30,738 nucleotides of DNA from an uncultured Ruminococcus sp. (GTDB lineage: Bacteria; Bacillota; Clostridia; Oscillospirales; Acutalibacteraceae), in assembly GCA_902803035.1 (NCBI GenBank), contig CADCON010000091.1:1-30738 (forward strand), given 5' to 3'. The position numbers were made by a program, and so were the translations under genes. Below, in pieces: positions 7,681 through 15,825 of this stretch. Positions within the stretch are counted from its first letter, which is position 1. Every line of letters begins with the position of its first letter. The notes beneath the pieces were generated by a model, which was not told the origin of the DNA, ran no database searches, and saw only the letters and a program-made list of their open reading frames with translations.

Positions 7681-8508
7681 TTGATTGTGTTGCGAATGAT
7701 CGGATTGCTGCTGAAACTCATCGGCTGGCTGCTGCTGATCATTTTGCTGGTGCTGCTGATGGCGTTGTGCATTCCGGTGCATCTTCATGTGAAATATGAG
7801 CCGGAGGTCACGCTGCAAATCCGGTATTTCTTCCTGAAAATCTATCTTCTCGGCGAGAAGCCTCCCAAAAAGCCGCCGGGATGGTTCCGCAGGGCGATGG
7901 CAGCCGTCGGGAAATTCCTTCTGACGGTGCTGCACGCTGTTTTTTCAGGCATAGCGGCGGTGTTCCGCTGGGTGAAAAAGGGCTTGCTATGGCTGAAATC
8001 CAGGATTGTCAAACCCAAGCCCAAGAAAAAGAAGCCCCCGCAGCCGGCCAAGCCCCAAAAAAATCAGGGATTGTTCGGTTCGCTGAAGGAGCAGCGGGGA
8101 TTTTTCGGCGCGCTGCAGTTCTTTGCCGATGCGGGTAGAATGCTGGGAGGTGCCGCTGCGAGGATCTACCGTGGCGTCAGAATCGACCGGCTGGTGCTTC
8201 ACGCGGCGATTTCAGGGAAGGACGCCGCCGACACCGCCATTCAGTACGGCAGGATCTGCGCGGTCGCGTTTCCGGCACTTTCCTACCTGCTGGGCAGTAC
8301 CAGAGGATATGACCCCACCTCGCCGCGCGCCAGTGACATAGAGATCACGCCCGATTTTGCGGGAGAGGGCATCCGGATTTACTTTATCGGAGAATTCACG
8401 GTGTTCCCCCTTCTCATGGTCGGCCATTTGCTGTGGGCAGTGATAAGATTCGCTGTCGCGCAGATCAGAATTACATCCAAGATGAAAACGCGGACAGCGG
8501 AATCATAA
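7681..8508 (+). CDS. DUF2953-family membrane-anchored protein
   Basis: A protein of 275 residues of the family found between scpB and ytfJ in many spore formers. Function unknown; a sporulation link is inferred from neighbours. TTG 7681 is selected because AGGGGGG ends 8 bases before it; TTG 7648 has no ribosome binding site. A single N-terminal transmembrane helix (LLKLIGWLLLIILLVLLMALCIP) is followed by HLHVKYEPEVTLQIRYFFLKIYL, typical of the family start. A very basic Pro/Lys stretch (KPKPKKKKPPQPAKPQK, near residue 115) precedes the main domain. The C-terminal part contains DAADTAIQYGRICAVAFPAL and a second hydrophobic stretch near its end. Confidence 0.88.
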   Translation: MIVLRMIGLLLKLIGWLLLIILLVLLMALCIPVHLHVKYEPEVTLQIRYFFLKIYLLGEKPPKKPPGWFRRAMAAVGKFLLTVLHAVFSGIAAVFRWVKKGLLWLKSRIVKPKPKKKKPPQPAKPQKNQGLFGSLKEQRGFFGALQFFADAGRMLGGAAARIYRGVRIDRLVLHAAISGKDAADTAIQYGRICAVAFPALSYLLGSTRGYDPTSPRASDIEITPDFAGEGIRIYFIGEFTVFPLLMVGHLLWAVIRFAVAQIRITSKMKTRTAES

Positions 8509-8537
8509 GAATCATGAAAGAAAGGTCTGAAGAAAAA

Positions 8538-9062
8538 ATGAGCGCAGAACAGAAAAAGACTCCTGAAACGGAAAACGCGGAAAAGGCCAAGACGCCCGTT
8601 CATCCCATCAAGGGCATGATGGATACCACTCTTTCCAAGATCAAGGAAATGGTCGATGTTTCCACTATCATCGGCGACCCCATCGTCAAAGGCGATATCA
8701 CGATCATTCCGATTTCCAAGATGTCCTACGGCTTTGCTTCCGGCGGCTCGGATTTTGACGGCAAATCGGGACACCGCTGCTTCGGCGGCGGCGGCGGCGC
8801 GGGCGTCACCGTGCAGCCCGTGGCGTTTCTCGTGATCACGCCGACCATTGTCCGCTTGCTCCAGATCGACAACAATATGAATTCCCTCGACAAGGCGGTC
8901 GGAATGATTCCCAATCTCGTCGATCAGGTGAGCAGTCTTCTCGCCGGCGTCAAGGATAAAAAGAAGGAAAAGGAGCCGGAGATCGGAACCGAGATGGCTG
9001 AGAAGGCGGAGATTCTCACACTAGACGAGGATTTTTCCTCTGATGCGGACGGCAATGCCTGA
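8538..9062 (+). CDS. ytfJ: YtfJ/GerW-family sporulation protein
   Basis: In Bacillus this family (YtfJ, GerW) is made in the forespore and is needed for efficient germination. The protein has 174 residues from ATG 8538 (AAAGG upstream); ATG 8514, in frame, is the alternative. The family core is clear: HPIKGMMDTTLSKIKEMVDV, TIIGDPIVKGDITIIPISKM, YGFASGGSDF and the glycine-rich GGGGGAGVTVQPVAFLVI. It has an acidic/lysine-rich N-terminal extension and C-terminal tail. The downstream gene starts 101 bases later without an obvious terminator, so cotranscription is possible. Its presence suggests that the organism or its close ancestors sporulate. Confidence 0.93.
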   Translation: MSAEQKKTPETENAEKAKTPVHPIKGMMDTTLSKIKEMVDVSTIIGDPIVKGDITIIPISKMSYGFASGGSDFDGKSGHRCFGGGGGAGVTVQPVAFLVITPTIVRLLQIDNNMNSLDKAVGMIPNLVDQVSSLLAGVKDKKKEKEPEIGTEMAEKAEILTLDEDFSSDADGNA

Positions 9063-9163
9063 ATTGCCTGATTTCCCCAGCCCTTTACAGGGAATAATCC
9101 ACCCGCGCCGGCAAAGACTACACATGACCACTTGTGTTTTATCATATAAAGGCAGGGCTGTAA

Positions 9164-10585
9164 ATGATGCATTCAAATAAAATGTCAGAGAAAAAGAACG
9201 GCTTCCTGAAAAGATCAGCCGCGCTTGTCATGGCCGCGCTGATGATGGGAGCATTTGCCTTTTCGGTCAACGCGGGAGGAAAAAGCCTTCCGGCTTCGGG
9301 CAATTCGGCTTATGACCTGAGGACTTCCAAGCGCACATCGAAGACAACCACCTCCTCACGGAGCGATTCGACGACCACCACCTCCGGGGAGGCGGAAACT
9401 ACCTCCACCACCAGACCGACAGGCTCGGAGGTCAACGAGAATGCGGTCGAGGACGCGGTGCAGACGGCGACCGAGCTGAACGAGGACGGCACGCCGAAGA
9501 TTACGGCCGGTTCGGCTGTCATCATGGACTGCGACACCGGCATGGTGCTTTACGGCGTCAATGAAAACAAGCAGATGCCCATGGCGAGCACCACCAAGAT
9601 CATGACCTGCATCCTCGCATTGGAAAGTGGCGATATCGGGCGCACTATCACCGTCACCGACGACTGCATGAAGCTGCTCGACGGCACACAGATCGGTCTG
9701 AAGCCGGGCTATAAAATCACCATGTACGACCTCTGCGTCGGCATGATGATGTATTCCGGCAACGACGCGGCAAATACGGCGGCAGTCGCCGTGAGCGGGA
9801 GCATTCCGGCGTTCGTTTCGCAGATGAATGAGAAGGCGACGCAGCTTGGTATGCTCAACACGCATTTTGACACCCCGTCCGGACTGGATCAGTTTTCGGA
9901 CGGCGCGCATTATTCCACCGCCTATGACATGGCGCTTCTGGGAAGATACGCCATGCAGAACCCGGATTTCCGGGATATCGTGGGATTCAAGGCGCGCAAT
10001 ATCTACTACGACGAATTTCCCAAGGGACGGATGCTGGTGACGCACAATTATCTCATGCAGGGACAGAAATTCGGCTACGAGGGCTGCGATGGCATCAAGA
10101 CCGGCGTCACCAATCTCGCGGGACAGTGCCTTGTATCGCACGTCACTTCCAAAGAAGGACTGCATCTTGTCTGCGTTACCCTCAATAATCTCAACCGCTG
10201 GAGCGATCACAAGACGCTCTATAATTATGCCAAGAGCCTGTATGAGCAGGTGCAGGTGGATCCGGATATTTCAGCCTTCAACGCCTCGGTAGTCGGCGGC
10301 AACAAGAAGCGCATCGCGGTCGAATGCAAGCCGGACGCGGCCTATAACGTGCTGAAGACGCAGAAAAACGACGTTCTGCGCGAAGTCGTTTATGATGACT
10401 TCATCTACGCGCCGGTGGAAGTGGGCGATGTGGTGGGGTATCTCCGCTATTCGGTCAACGGCATCACGATCGCGGAGTATCCCATTACCGCGACGGAGGA
10501 CGTGCGCGCCGTCAGCAACGGATGGTTTACCGATTATATCAGGGCGATTGAGGAGCGCGAAAAGTCACTTTCTTCCGATAGCTGA
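9164..10585 (+). CDS. D-alanyl-D-alanine carboxypeptidase (PBP5/DacF-like, S11)
   Basis: Trims the terminal D-Ala from peptidoglycan stem peptides outside the membrane. 473 residues. An N-terminal signal peptide (hydrophobic 18-36, cleavage likely near VNA-G at 37-38) is followed by a low-complexity Thr/Ser linker (about 54-90). The catalytic domain carries all three penicillin-binding motifs: STTK (nucleophile S142, K145), SGN (198-200) and KTG (311-313). The C-terminal beta-rich domain of PBP5 type (PVEVGDVVGYL) is present, but I see no hydrophobic or amphipathic C-terminal anchor, so the mature enzyme may be released or held only loosely. ATG 9164 and ATG 9167 are both possible; AGGG precedes them. 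The position after ytfJ matches dacF/dacB-type genes of spore formers. Confidence 0.95.
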   Translation: MMHSNKMSEKKNGFLKRSAALVMAALMMGAFAFSVNAGGKSLPASGNSAYDLRTSKRTSKTTTSSRSDSTTTTSGEAETTSTTRPTGSEVNENAVEDAVQTATELNEDGTPKITAGSAVIMDCDTGMVLYGVNENKQMPMASTTKIMTCILALESGDIGRTITVTDDCMKLLDGTQIGLKPGYKITMYDLCVGMMMYSGNDAANTAAVAVSGSIPAFVSQMNEKATQLGMLNTHFDTPSGLDQFSDGAHYSTAYDMALLGRYAMQNPDFRDIVGFKARNIYYDEFPKGRMLVTHNYLMQGQKFGYEGCDGIKTGVTNLAGQCLVSHVTSKEGLHLVCVTLNNLNRWSDHKTLYNYAKSLYEQVQVDPDISAFNASVVGGNKKRIAVECKPDAAYNVLKTQKNDVLREVVYDDFIYAPVEVGDVVGYLRYSVNGITIAEYPITATEDVRAVSNGWFTDYIRAIEEREKSLSSDS

Positions 10586-10623
10586 GAAAGCGGAAGCTGA
10601 TCGGATTCAATTGTAAAAGAAAA

Positions 10624-10668
10624 CGGGCGGGAAATATGATTCAATGATAAAATTTCCCGTCCGCTTTT
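10624..10668 (+). terminator. Rho-independent terminator after the carboxypeptidase
   Basis: A 12-base-pair stem (CGGGCGGGAAAT with ATTTCCCGTCCG, one G-U pair), a loop of about 16 bases, then CTTTTGATTT. Confidence 0.75.
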
Positions 10669-10671
10669 GAT

Positions 10672-10699
10672 TTGAAAAGCAGGCTTTTGACCCTATGCT
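10672..10699 (+). promoter_or_regulatory. Possible promoter of the pseudouridine synthase gene
   Basis: TTGAAA at 10672-10677, 16-base spacer, TATGCT at 10694-10699. It fits a transcript starting after the preceding terminator but is only a moderate match. Confidence 0.35.
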
Positions 10700-10765
10700 T
10701 CAAATACGTGCCGAATTGTTTATTGGCAAGACCGGAAATGAATTGAGAATGAAGGAGAAAAGAAA

Positions 10766-11578
10766 ATGGCCGAGAAAATCAGATTGCAGAAGCTGATCGC
10801 CGACTGCGGGATTGCATCCCGGCGCAAAGCGGAGCAGCTCATCGCCGAGGGCAAGGTGCGCGTCAACGGCAGGGTGGCTGAAGTCGGCGACAAGGTGGAT
10901 CCGGCGAATGACAAAATCACCGTCGGCAGCCGCAAGCTGCTGCCCCAGACCAGCCGGAAGGTCTACATAATGCTGCACAAGCCGCGCGGCTTTGTCACCA
11001 CTATGGAGGACGAGCTGGGGCGGAAATGCGTGGCGGAGCTGGTTTCCGATATCCAGCAGAGGGTGTTCCCCGTCGGCAGGCTCGACCGCGACAGTGAGGG
11101 TCTGCTTCTCATGACCAACGACGGCGACTTCGCCAACCGGATCTCGCATCCGCGCAGCCACGTTTCCAAGACTTACCGCGTCACCGTGCGCCAGCAGGTC
11201 ACCGAGGATATGCTGGCGAAGCTTTCGGAGGGGCTGATGATCGACGGACAGATGACGCTTCCCGCCGACGTGAATCTCATCACAAAGGAAGAAAACCGCA
11301 ACGTCATGCAGATCACCCTTTACGAAGGGCGCAACCGGCAGATCCGCAAGATGTGCGAGGAGCTGGGACTGGAGGTTATCCGGCTGAAGCGGACGGCGGT
11401 GGGCAATGTAAAGCTGGGAATGCTCAAGCCCGGCGACTGGCGCGATCTGAGCGACGATGAGCTTCGTTCGCTGATGGCGTCGGCGCAGATTTCCGCCTCC
11501 CGCCAGAAGCGGGCGGCGAAGGCGGCAGAAAAGGCACCGTATAAAAAGAGCGCAAAGAAATCACAAGGAAGGAAATAA
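10766..11578 (+). CDS. rluB: 23S rRNA pseudouridine synthase, RsuA/RluB family
   Basis: Converts a uridine of 23S rRNA (position 2605 in E. coli numbering for RluB) to pseudouridine; RsuA-type specificity cannot be excluded from sequence alone. 270 residues. The N-terminal S4 RNA-binding domain (RLQKLIADCGIASRRKAEQLI, residues 6-26, and GKVRVNGRVA) is followed by the catalytic domain with GRLDRDSEGLLLMTNDG, in which D107 is the catalytic aspartate. EGRNRQIRKM is also conserved. The basic Ala/Lys-rich tail is typical. ATG 10766 has AAGGAG upstream. The gene lies 7 bases before a GNAT-like gene, probably an operon of two. Confidence 0.93.
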   Translation: MAEKIRLQKLIADCGIASRRKAEQLIAEGKVRVNGRVAEVGDKVDPANDKITVGSRKLLPQTSRKVYIMLHKPRGFVTTMEDELGRKCVAELVSDIQQRVFPVGRLDRDSEGLLLMTNDGDFANRISHPRSHVSKTYRVTVRQQVTEDMLAKLSEGLMIDGQMTLPADVNLITKEENRNVMQITLYEGRNRQIRKMCEELGLEVIRLKRTAVGNVKLGMLKPGDWRDLSDDELRSLMASAQISASRQKRAAKAAEKAPYKKSAKKSQGRK

Positions 11579-11585
11579 ACGCAAA

Positions 11586-11966
11586 ATGCTCGAAATACAT
11601 CCATTGACAGACGAAATCCAACTTACACAATACCTGACCGACAACCACCTGCCCGAAGACGCAGCGGTTCTCAGGGCGTATGAAAACGGCGAGGTCACGG
11701 GCAATCTCTCGCTGACCCTCGAAACGCAGCCCAATGCCGAGGGCAAAATGCGGGCGTTCCTGCTGATCAACACATTTGAATACCCCGACGACTTCACCTG
11801 TGAATTAATGCTGCGCGCCGCGGCTTCATTTGCCTTCAACCGCATGATTCCGGAGGTCAGGGCGTATGCGGCGATGAGAAACGAAATATTCGACAGAATG
11901 GGCTTTTCCGATGACGGAAAATATTTGACAATTGCTACACAAAATGTGGTGCATTTCTGTAAATAA
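11586..11966 (+). CDS. GNAT-like small protein, function unknown
   Basis: A 126-residue cytosolic protein. The spacing of beta strands (AVLRAYENGEVTGNLSLTL, AFLLINTFEYPD) followed by a helix (MLRAAASFAFNRMIPEVRAYAAM) and RNEIFDRMGFSDDGKYL resembles the second half of a GNAT acetyltransferase, with the usual penultimate 'gF' turn. The canonical acetyl-CoA loop (Q/RxxGxG/A) is not visible, so activity as an acetyltransferase is doubtful. It follows rluB by 7 bases, with AAGGAAGG within the end of rluB serving as a ribosome binding site, so the two are likely coupled. Family assignment is by pattern only. Confidence 0.65.
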   Translation: MLEIHPLTDEIQLTQYLTDNHLPEDAAVLRAYENGEVTGNLSLTLETQPNAEGKMRAFLLINTFEYPDDFTCELMLRAAASFAFNRMIPEVRAYAAMRNEIFDRMGFSDDGKYLTIATQNVVHFCK

Positions 11967-11999
11967 TAGGGAATTTGCGCTCAATGGCAAAATAATCCC

Positions 12000-12028
12000 T
12001 TGTATATGCCGCCGATGTGTACTATAAT
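12000..12028 (+). promoter_or_regulatory. Promoter of the transcarboxylase-like operon
   Basis: TTGTAT at 12000-12005, 17-base spacer, perfect TATAAT at 12023-12028. It leaves a 5' leader of about 88 bases that contains GAGTaggACTC and a C/T-rich run; I recognise no known riboswitch in it. Confidence 0.65.
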
Positions 12029-12122
12029 GATTGTAAAATATATGCTCAATTACAGTGGGGGAGTAGGACTCTGAGGGAATCCTTTTCTCTGCCCCTTCTG
12101 TTTGAATGTAGGAGGTTCAGCA

Positions 12123-13517
12123 ATGAGTTTGGAAAGCAAATTGCAGGAGGTTCAGGACACCAAAGAAGCGGTCAAGAAGACGGTGGCTTACGATCGTCTG
12201 GCGAAGCTGTTTGATGAAGGCTCTATGGTGGAGTTTGATTCTCTTGTCAAGTCAGAAGGCGGCCTTGCCGAGGTGGTGACTGCCTACGGAACGGTGGACG
12301 GTCTGCCGGCTTATGCCTTCGCCCAGAACGGAGATATCACCGGCGGCGCCATTTCCAAGGCGCAGGCGAGAAAGATCAAGAAGGTCTATGATTTCGCCGC
12401 CAAGACCGGCGCCCCCGTCATCGGAATTTACGATTCTCAGGGCGCGCGCCTGAAACAGGGCGGCGCGATTCTGGCGGCGTACGGCGATATGCTCCTGTGG
12501 AGCAGCAGCCTTTCGGGCGTTGTCCCTCAGATATCGGTCATTGCGGGAACCTGCGTCGGCACCAATGCGCTTATCGCCAGCTGCGCGGATATTGTCATTG
12601 CCGTCAAGGACGTCGATTTCGGCATTGAAACCAACGGCAGCGAACGCAAGAGCGAAGACGTGGGCGAGAGCGTTCACATTCTTACCAAGACGATCGATGA
12701 CGCGCTTGCCAAGGCGCGCACCCTCGTTGCCATGCTGCCTTCCAATAACCTCAGCGTGGGGCTGAACACGGATTTCAGTGAGCCTACGGTTTCGGGCGAG
12801 GAACTCAACACTGTTTCCGCGGCTGTCGGAACCGAAACAAGGGTCATTTCATATATTATCGCCGGCATTGTCGATGAAGGCAGCCTGGTGGATTTCCAGA
12901 CCGGCCACGGCAGAAGCGTTCTCACGGGACTTGCGACCATTGCCGGCCAGACGGTGGGCGTGGTTTCCACCCGCAGCCGTTACAACAGCGGCAAGATGGA
13001 CGCGAACGGCGCGGCGAAGGCTGCCCGCTTTGTCAGATTCTGCGACGCGTTTTCCATTCCGGTCATTACGCTTGTGGATACATACGGATTTGAAACCGTC
13101 CGTGACGCCGCCAAGCTGATGCACGCCTACGCCGAAGCGACAACCGTCAAGATGGCCATTATCATCGGCGCGGCTTACGGCCCCGCGTTCGTCGCCCTGG
13201 CGGGACGCGCGGCAAACGCTGACTTCACAGTGGCGTGGCCGAACGCGGTGATTGCTCCGCTCGCCCCCGAAACCTTCACCGCGATTATGTACAACGAAGA
13301 GCTGAAGGGCGTGGAGGATCCGGTCGCCAAGCGCGCGGAGATAGAGGACGATTACAGAAATACCCTTGCTTCACCTGCCGCCGCTGCCTCCGCGGGCTAC
13401 ATCGACGACGTGATCGCCCCCGCCGACACACGTTCTGCTGTTGTCGCCGCGCTTGATATGCTGGCGTCCAAGAAGGTTTCACGCCTTCCCAAGAAGCATT
13501 CCAATATCCAGCTTTAA
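12123..13517 (+). CDS. Biotin-dependent acyl-CoA carboxyltransferase (12S/MmdA-like subunit)
   Basis: Transfers a carboxyl group between biotin and an acyl-CoA; cytosolic. 464 residues, somewhat short against about 510-525 for MmdA or the 12S subunit. ATG 12123 follows AGGAGG by 7 bases. The N-terminal crotonase-fold domain shows YDRLAKLFDEGSMVEFDSLV and DSQGARLKQGG, the first oxyanion region. The C-terminal domain shows SRYNSGKMDANGAAKAARFVRFCDAF, LVDTYGF, HAYAEATTVKMAIIIGAAYGPAF and the closing KKHSNIQL, equivalent to the KHGNIPL ending of the family. In the second domain the usual GGAY-type loop reads YGPAF, a divergence. It is first in an operon with a biotin carrier and a 5S-like subunit. 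The acyl-CoA substrate (methylmalonyl, malonyl or other) cannot be read from sequence. Confidence 0.9.
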   Translation: MSLESKLQEVQDTKEAVKKTVAYDRLAKLFDEGSMVEFDSLVKSEGGLAEVVTAYGTVDGLPAYAFAQNGDITGGAISKAQARKIKKVYDFAAKTGAPVIGIYDSQGARLKQGGAILAAYGDMLLWSSSLSGVVPQISVIAGTCVGTNALIASCADIVIAVKDVDFGIETNGSERKSEDVGESVHILTKTIDDALAKARTLVAMLPSNNLSVGLNTDFSEPTVSGEELNTVSAAVGTETRVISYIIAGIVDEGSLVDFQTGHGRSVLTGLATIAGQTVGVVSTRSRYNSGKMDANGAAKAARFVRFCDAFSIPVITLVDTYGFETVRDAAKLMHAYAEATTVKMAIIIGAAYGPAFVALAGRAANADFTVAWPNAVIAPLAPETFTAIMYNEELKGVEDPVAKRAEIEDDYRNTLASPAAAASAGYIDDVIAPADTRSAVVAALDMLASKKVSRLPKKHSNIQL

Positions 13518-13559
13518 CTGACATATTCAATTATTGACATCTATCAGGAGGAAATTTCC

Positions 13560-13919
13560 ATGAAGAACTTGAAGATTACCGTTAACGGCGTTGCATATGA
13601 CGTACAGGTGGAAGAAGTCAGCGGCGATGCCGCTCCCTCCGCACCGGCGGCACCTGCCGCACCCAAGGCTCCCGCAGCTCCGGCAGCTCCCAAGGCTCCC
13701 GTTGCGGGCGAAACCGTCAATTCCCCCATGCCCGGAACGGTGCTGGACGTGCAGATCAAGCCCGGTGATTATGTAAAGTCCGGCGATACGCTGCTTGTGC
13801 TGGAAGCCATGAAGATGGAGAATGCCATCGCCGCGCCGAAGGACGGTAAGGTCGTCGAAGTCTATGTCATCAAGGGTCAGACGGTAGAATCCGGCACCGC
13901 GCTTGTCACCATTGGCTGA
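13560..13919 (+). CDS. Biotin carboxyl carrier protein (1.3S-like)
   Basis: Carries CO2 as carboxybiotin between two carboxyltransferases. 119 residues, close to the 123 of the Propionibacterium 1.3S subunit. The N-terminal strand segment KNLKITVNGVAYDVQVEEV is followed by an Ala/Pro/Lys linker with a nine-residue unit repeated twice, then the biotinyl domain with SPMPGTVLDVQIKPGD and the biotinylation site EAMKMEN (K85). GGAGG lies 7-8 bases before the ATG. It sits 42 bases after the 12S-like gene and 21 bases before the 5S-like gene, so one transcript is expected. A biotin protein ligase would be needed from elsewhere in the genome. Confidence 0.95.
   Translation: MKNLKITVNGVAYDVQVEEVSGDAAPSAPAAPAAPKAPAAPAAPKAPVAGETVNSPMPGTVLDVQIKPGDYVKSGDTLLVLEAMKMENAIAAPKDGKVVEVYVIKGQTVESGTALVTIG
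13641..13694 (+). repeat. Tandem linker repeat inside the biotin carrier gene
   Basis: Two 27-base units encode the same nine residues (APAAPAAPK, residues 28-36 and 37-45) using partly different codons, so selection acts on the protein spacing rather than on recent DNA duplication. Confidence 0.85.
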
Positions 13920-13940
13920 TAGCGGACGGGAGGCACGATT

Positions 13941-15338
13941 ATGGCAAAAATCAAAGTAACTGAAACGGTGCTGCGTGACGCGCACCAGTCGCTTATCGCC
14001 ACAAGAATGACCACCGAGGAAATGCGTCCCATGCTGGCGGATCTGGACAAGGTGGGCTTTTATTCGCTGGAATGCTGGGGCGGCGCGCCCTTCGACGCCT
14101 GTCTCCGCTTCCTCAATGAGGACCCGTGGGAGCGTCTGAGAACCATCCGCAAGGCCTGCCCAAACACCAAGCTGCAAATGCTTTTCCGCGGTCAGAATAT
14201 GCTGGGCTACCGCCATTACGCCGATGACGTGGTGGATTATTTTGTCGCCAAGTCCATCGACAACGGCATTGACATCATGCGTATTTTCGACGCGCTCAAT
14301 GACATCAGGAACCTCGAAACCTCCATCAATGCCGCCAAGAAGTACGGCGGTCACGTGCAGGGCTGCATTTCCTATACGACCGGCCCTGTGTTTACGCTTG
14401 ATTATTTCACGAAATACGCCAAGACGCTGGAGGAAACCGGCGCGGATTCCATCTGCATCAAGGATATGGCGGGTCTGCTCACACCCTACGGAACATACGA
14501 TCTGGTGAAGGCTCTCAAGGAAACCGTCAGAATTCCGATCCAGCTGCACACCCACTACACATCCGGCCTTGCCTCGATGTCCATGCTGAAGGCCATCGAA
14601 GCGGGCGTTGACATTATCGATACCGCGATGTCGCCGATGGCTCTCGGCACATCGCATCCTGCCACCGAATCGATGGTGGCGGCGCTTATGGGCACCGAAT
14701 ACGACACAGGTCTTGACCTTAACCTTCTGGCGCAGATCAGGGACTATGTGGAAACCCTCCGTCAGAAATATCTCAGCAGCGGACTGATGAATCCCAAGGT
14801 GCTGGAAGTCGATTCCAAGACGCTTCTCTATCAGGTTCCCGGCGGAATGCTTTCCAACCTGGTTTCACAGCTCAAGGAAGCCGGCAAGCTCGACAGGCTT
14901 GCCGACGTGCTTAACGAAGTGCCGCGTGTGCGTGAGGACGCGGGCTATCCGCCGCTTGTCACCCCGACCTCGCAGATTGTCGGTACACAGGCAGTGCTGA
15001 ATGTCATTACCGGCGAGCGCTACAAGATGACCACCAAGGAATTCAAGGGGCTGGTACAGGGCACCTACGGCAGGACGCCCGTGCCGATCGATCCCGCGTT
15101 CCGCAAGAGAATTATCGGCGACCTCGAACCGATCGACTGTCGTCCCGCTGATCTGCTGGAGCCTGAGCTGGATCAGCTTCGTGAAGAAATGACCGAATAC
15201 CTCGAGCAGGAGGAGGATGTGCTGTCCTACGCCTGCTTTGGACAGGTCGCCACCAAGTTCTTCCAGAAGCGCCGGGATGCTCTCTACGGCATTGACAGTG
15301 CTCACTTCGACGAGAAGGAAAAGGTTCATCCTGTTTAA
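13941..15338 (+). CDS. Pyruvate/oxaloacetate carboxyltransferase (5S / OadA-like, no biotin domain)
   Basis: An HMGL-like TIM-barrel enzyme that moves the carboxyl group between oxaloacetate/pyruvate and biotin. 465 residues. The metal- and substrate-binding motif TVLRDAHQSL includes D13 and Q16. CIKDMAG contains K174, the lysine carbamylated in this family. LHTHYTSGL supplies H203 and H205 as metal ligands. The post-barrel PYC_OADA domain follows (PGGMLSNLVSQL onward). It ends without a biotinyl domain, unlike one-piece OadA proteins, because the carrier is encoded separately just upstream. No oadB or oadG (sodium-pump subunits) and no biotin carboxylase is adjacent, which favours a transcarboxylase over a decarboxylase pump. 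A terminator follows about 50 bases downstream. Confidence 0.94.
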   Translation: MAKIKVTETVLRDAHQSLIATRMTTEEMRPMLADLDKVGFYSLECWGGAPFDACLRFLNEDPWERLRTIRKACPNTKLQMLFRGQNMLGYRHYADDVVDYFVAKSIDNGIDIMRIFDALNDIRNLETSINAAKKYGGHVQGCISYTTGPVFTLDYFTKYAKTLEETGADSICIKDMAGLLTPYGTYDLVKALKETVRIPIQLHTHYTSGLASMSMLKAIEAGVDIIDTAMSPMALGTSHPATESMVAALMGTEYDTGLDLNLLAQIRDYVETLRQKYLSSGLMNPKVLEVDSKTLLYQVPGGMLSNLVSQLKEAGKLDRLADVLNEVPRVREDAGYPPLVTPTSQIVGTQAVLNVITGERYKMTTKEFKGLVQGTYGRTPVPIDPAFRKRIIGDLEPIDCRPADLLEPELDQLREEMTEYLEQEEDVLSYACFGQVATKFFQKRRDALYGIDSAHFDEKEKVHPV

Positions 15339-15387
15339 TTGTTTTCCTCTTTTATCCATTCATTCCAATTGGTAAGTCAGACGTTGA

Positions 15388-15443
15388 TTCCCCGATGTTT
15401 TTCCCCCTTTCCGGCAGGAAAATGTCGGGGAATTATTTTATTA
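15388..15443 (+). terminator. Rho-independent terminator after the transcarboxylase-like operon
   Basis: TTCCCCGA pairs with the distal GTCGGGGAA, and TTTTCC with GGAAAA, with a small internal mismatch. The loop is C/T-rich and the stem is followed by TTATTTTATT. Confidence 0.75.
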
Positions 15444-15511
15444 GAAAATCAGCCAACCGTTTGTGCCATTGTGGGGTTATACAGATGAAAGAACATAACG
15501 AGGTGATGAAT

Positions 15512-15808
15512 ATGAAATTACGGAAAACGGAAGCATATGACGCGGGATACGGTGTGACATCGCAGGGCGGCGCGCTGAAAAAGGCGGCCATTATCACAGC
15601 CGCGGCCGCCGCGATATCGGGAGGGCTGACCGGCTGCCTGTCTGTGGCGGGCAACATGGAATACAACCCGCCGGAGTATGACGGCTATATGGCGGTCGAA
15701 AGCGTGTCCGGTTCGGATATTTCCGGCGATTCGTCTTCCTGTTCATCGGAGGACGAAATGATCACGCTGGACGGCGATGTGGCCTATGTGCCGTCCGATC
15801 AGGGTTAA
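15512..15808 (+). CDS. Small lipoprotein 1 of the radical SAM cluster
   Basis: A 98-residue protein. ATG 15512 is chosen among several in-frame starts because GAGGTG ends 6 bases before it, and because this start places its N-terminal signature in register with the two small genes downstream. The signature is R4-K5 and Y9-D-x-G12-Y13. A Lys-Lys pair (23-24) and an Ala-rich hydrophobic stretch lead to the lipobox LTGC (C42), so export and lipidation are predicted, although the region before the hydrophobic core is unusually long. The mature part is acidic and Ser-rich (SGDSSSCSSEDE, with C77) and contains YDGYMAVES and TLDG followed by YVP near the C-terminus. No enzyme motif. It is a candidate substrate of the radical SAM enzyme encoded downstream. 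Confidence 0.78.
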   Translation: MKLRKTEAYDAGYGVTSQGGALKKAAIITAAAAAISGGLTGCLSVAGNMEYNPPEYDGYMAVESVSGSDISGDSSSCSSEDEMITLDGDVAYVPSDQG

Positions 15809-15825
15809 AAGGAGCGTGAAGGAGC

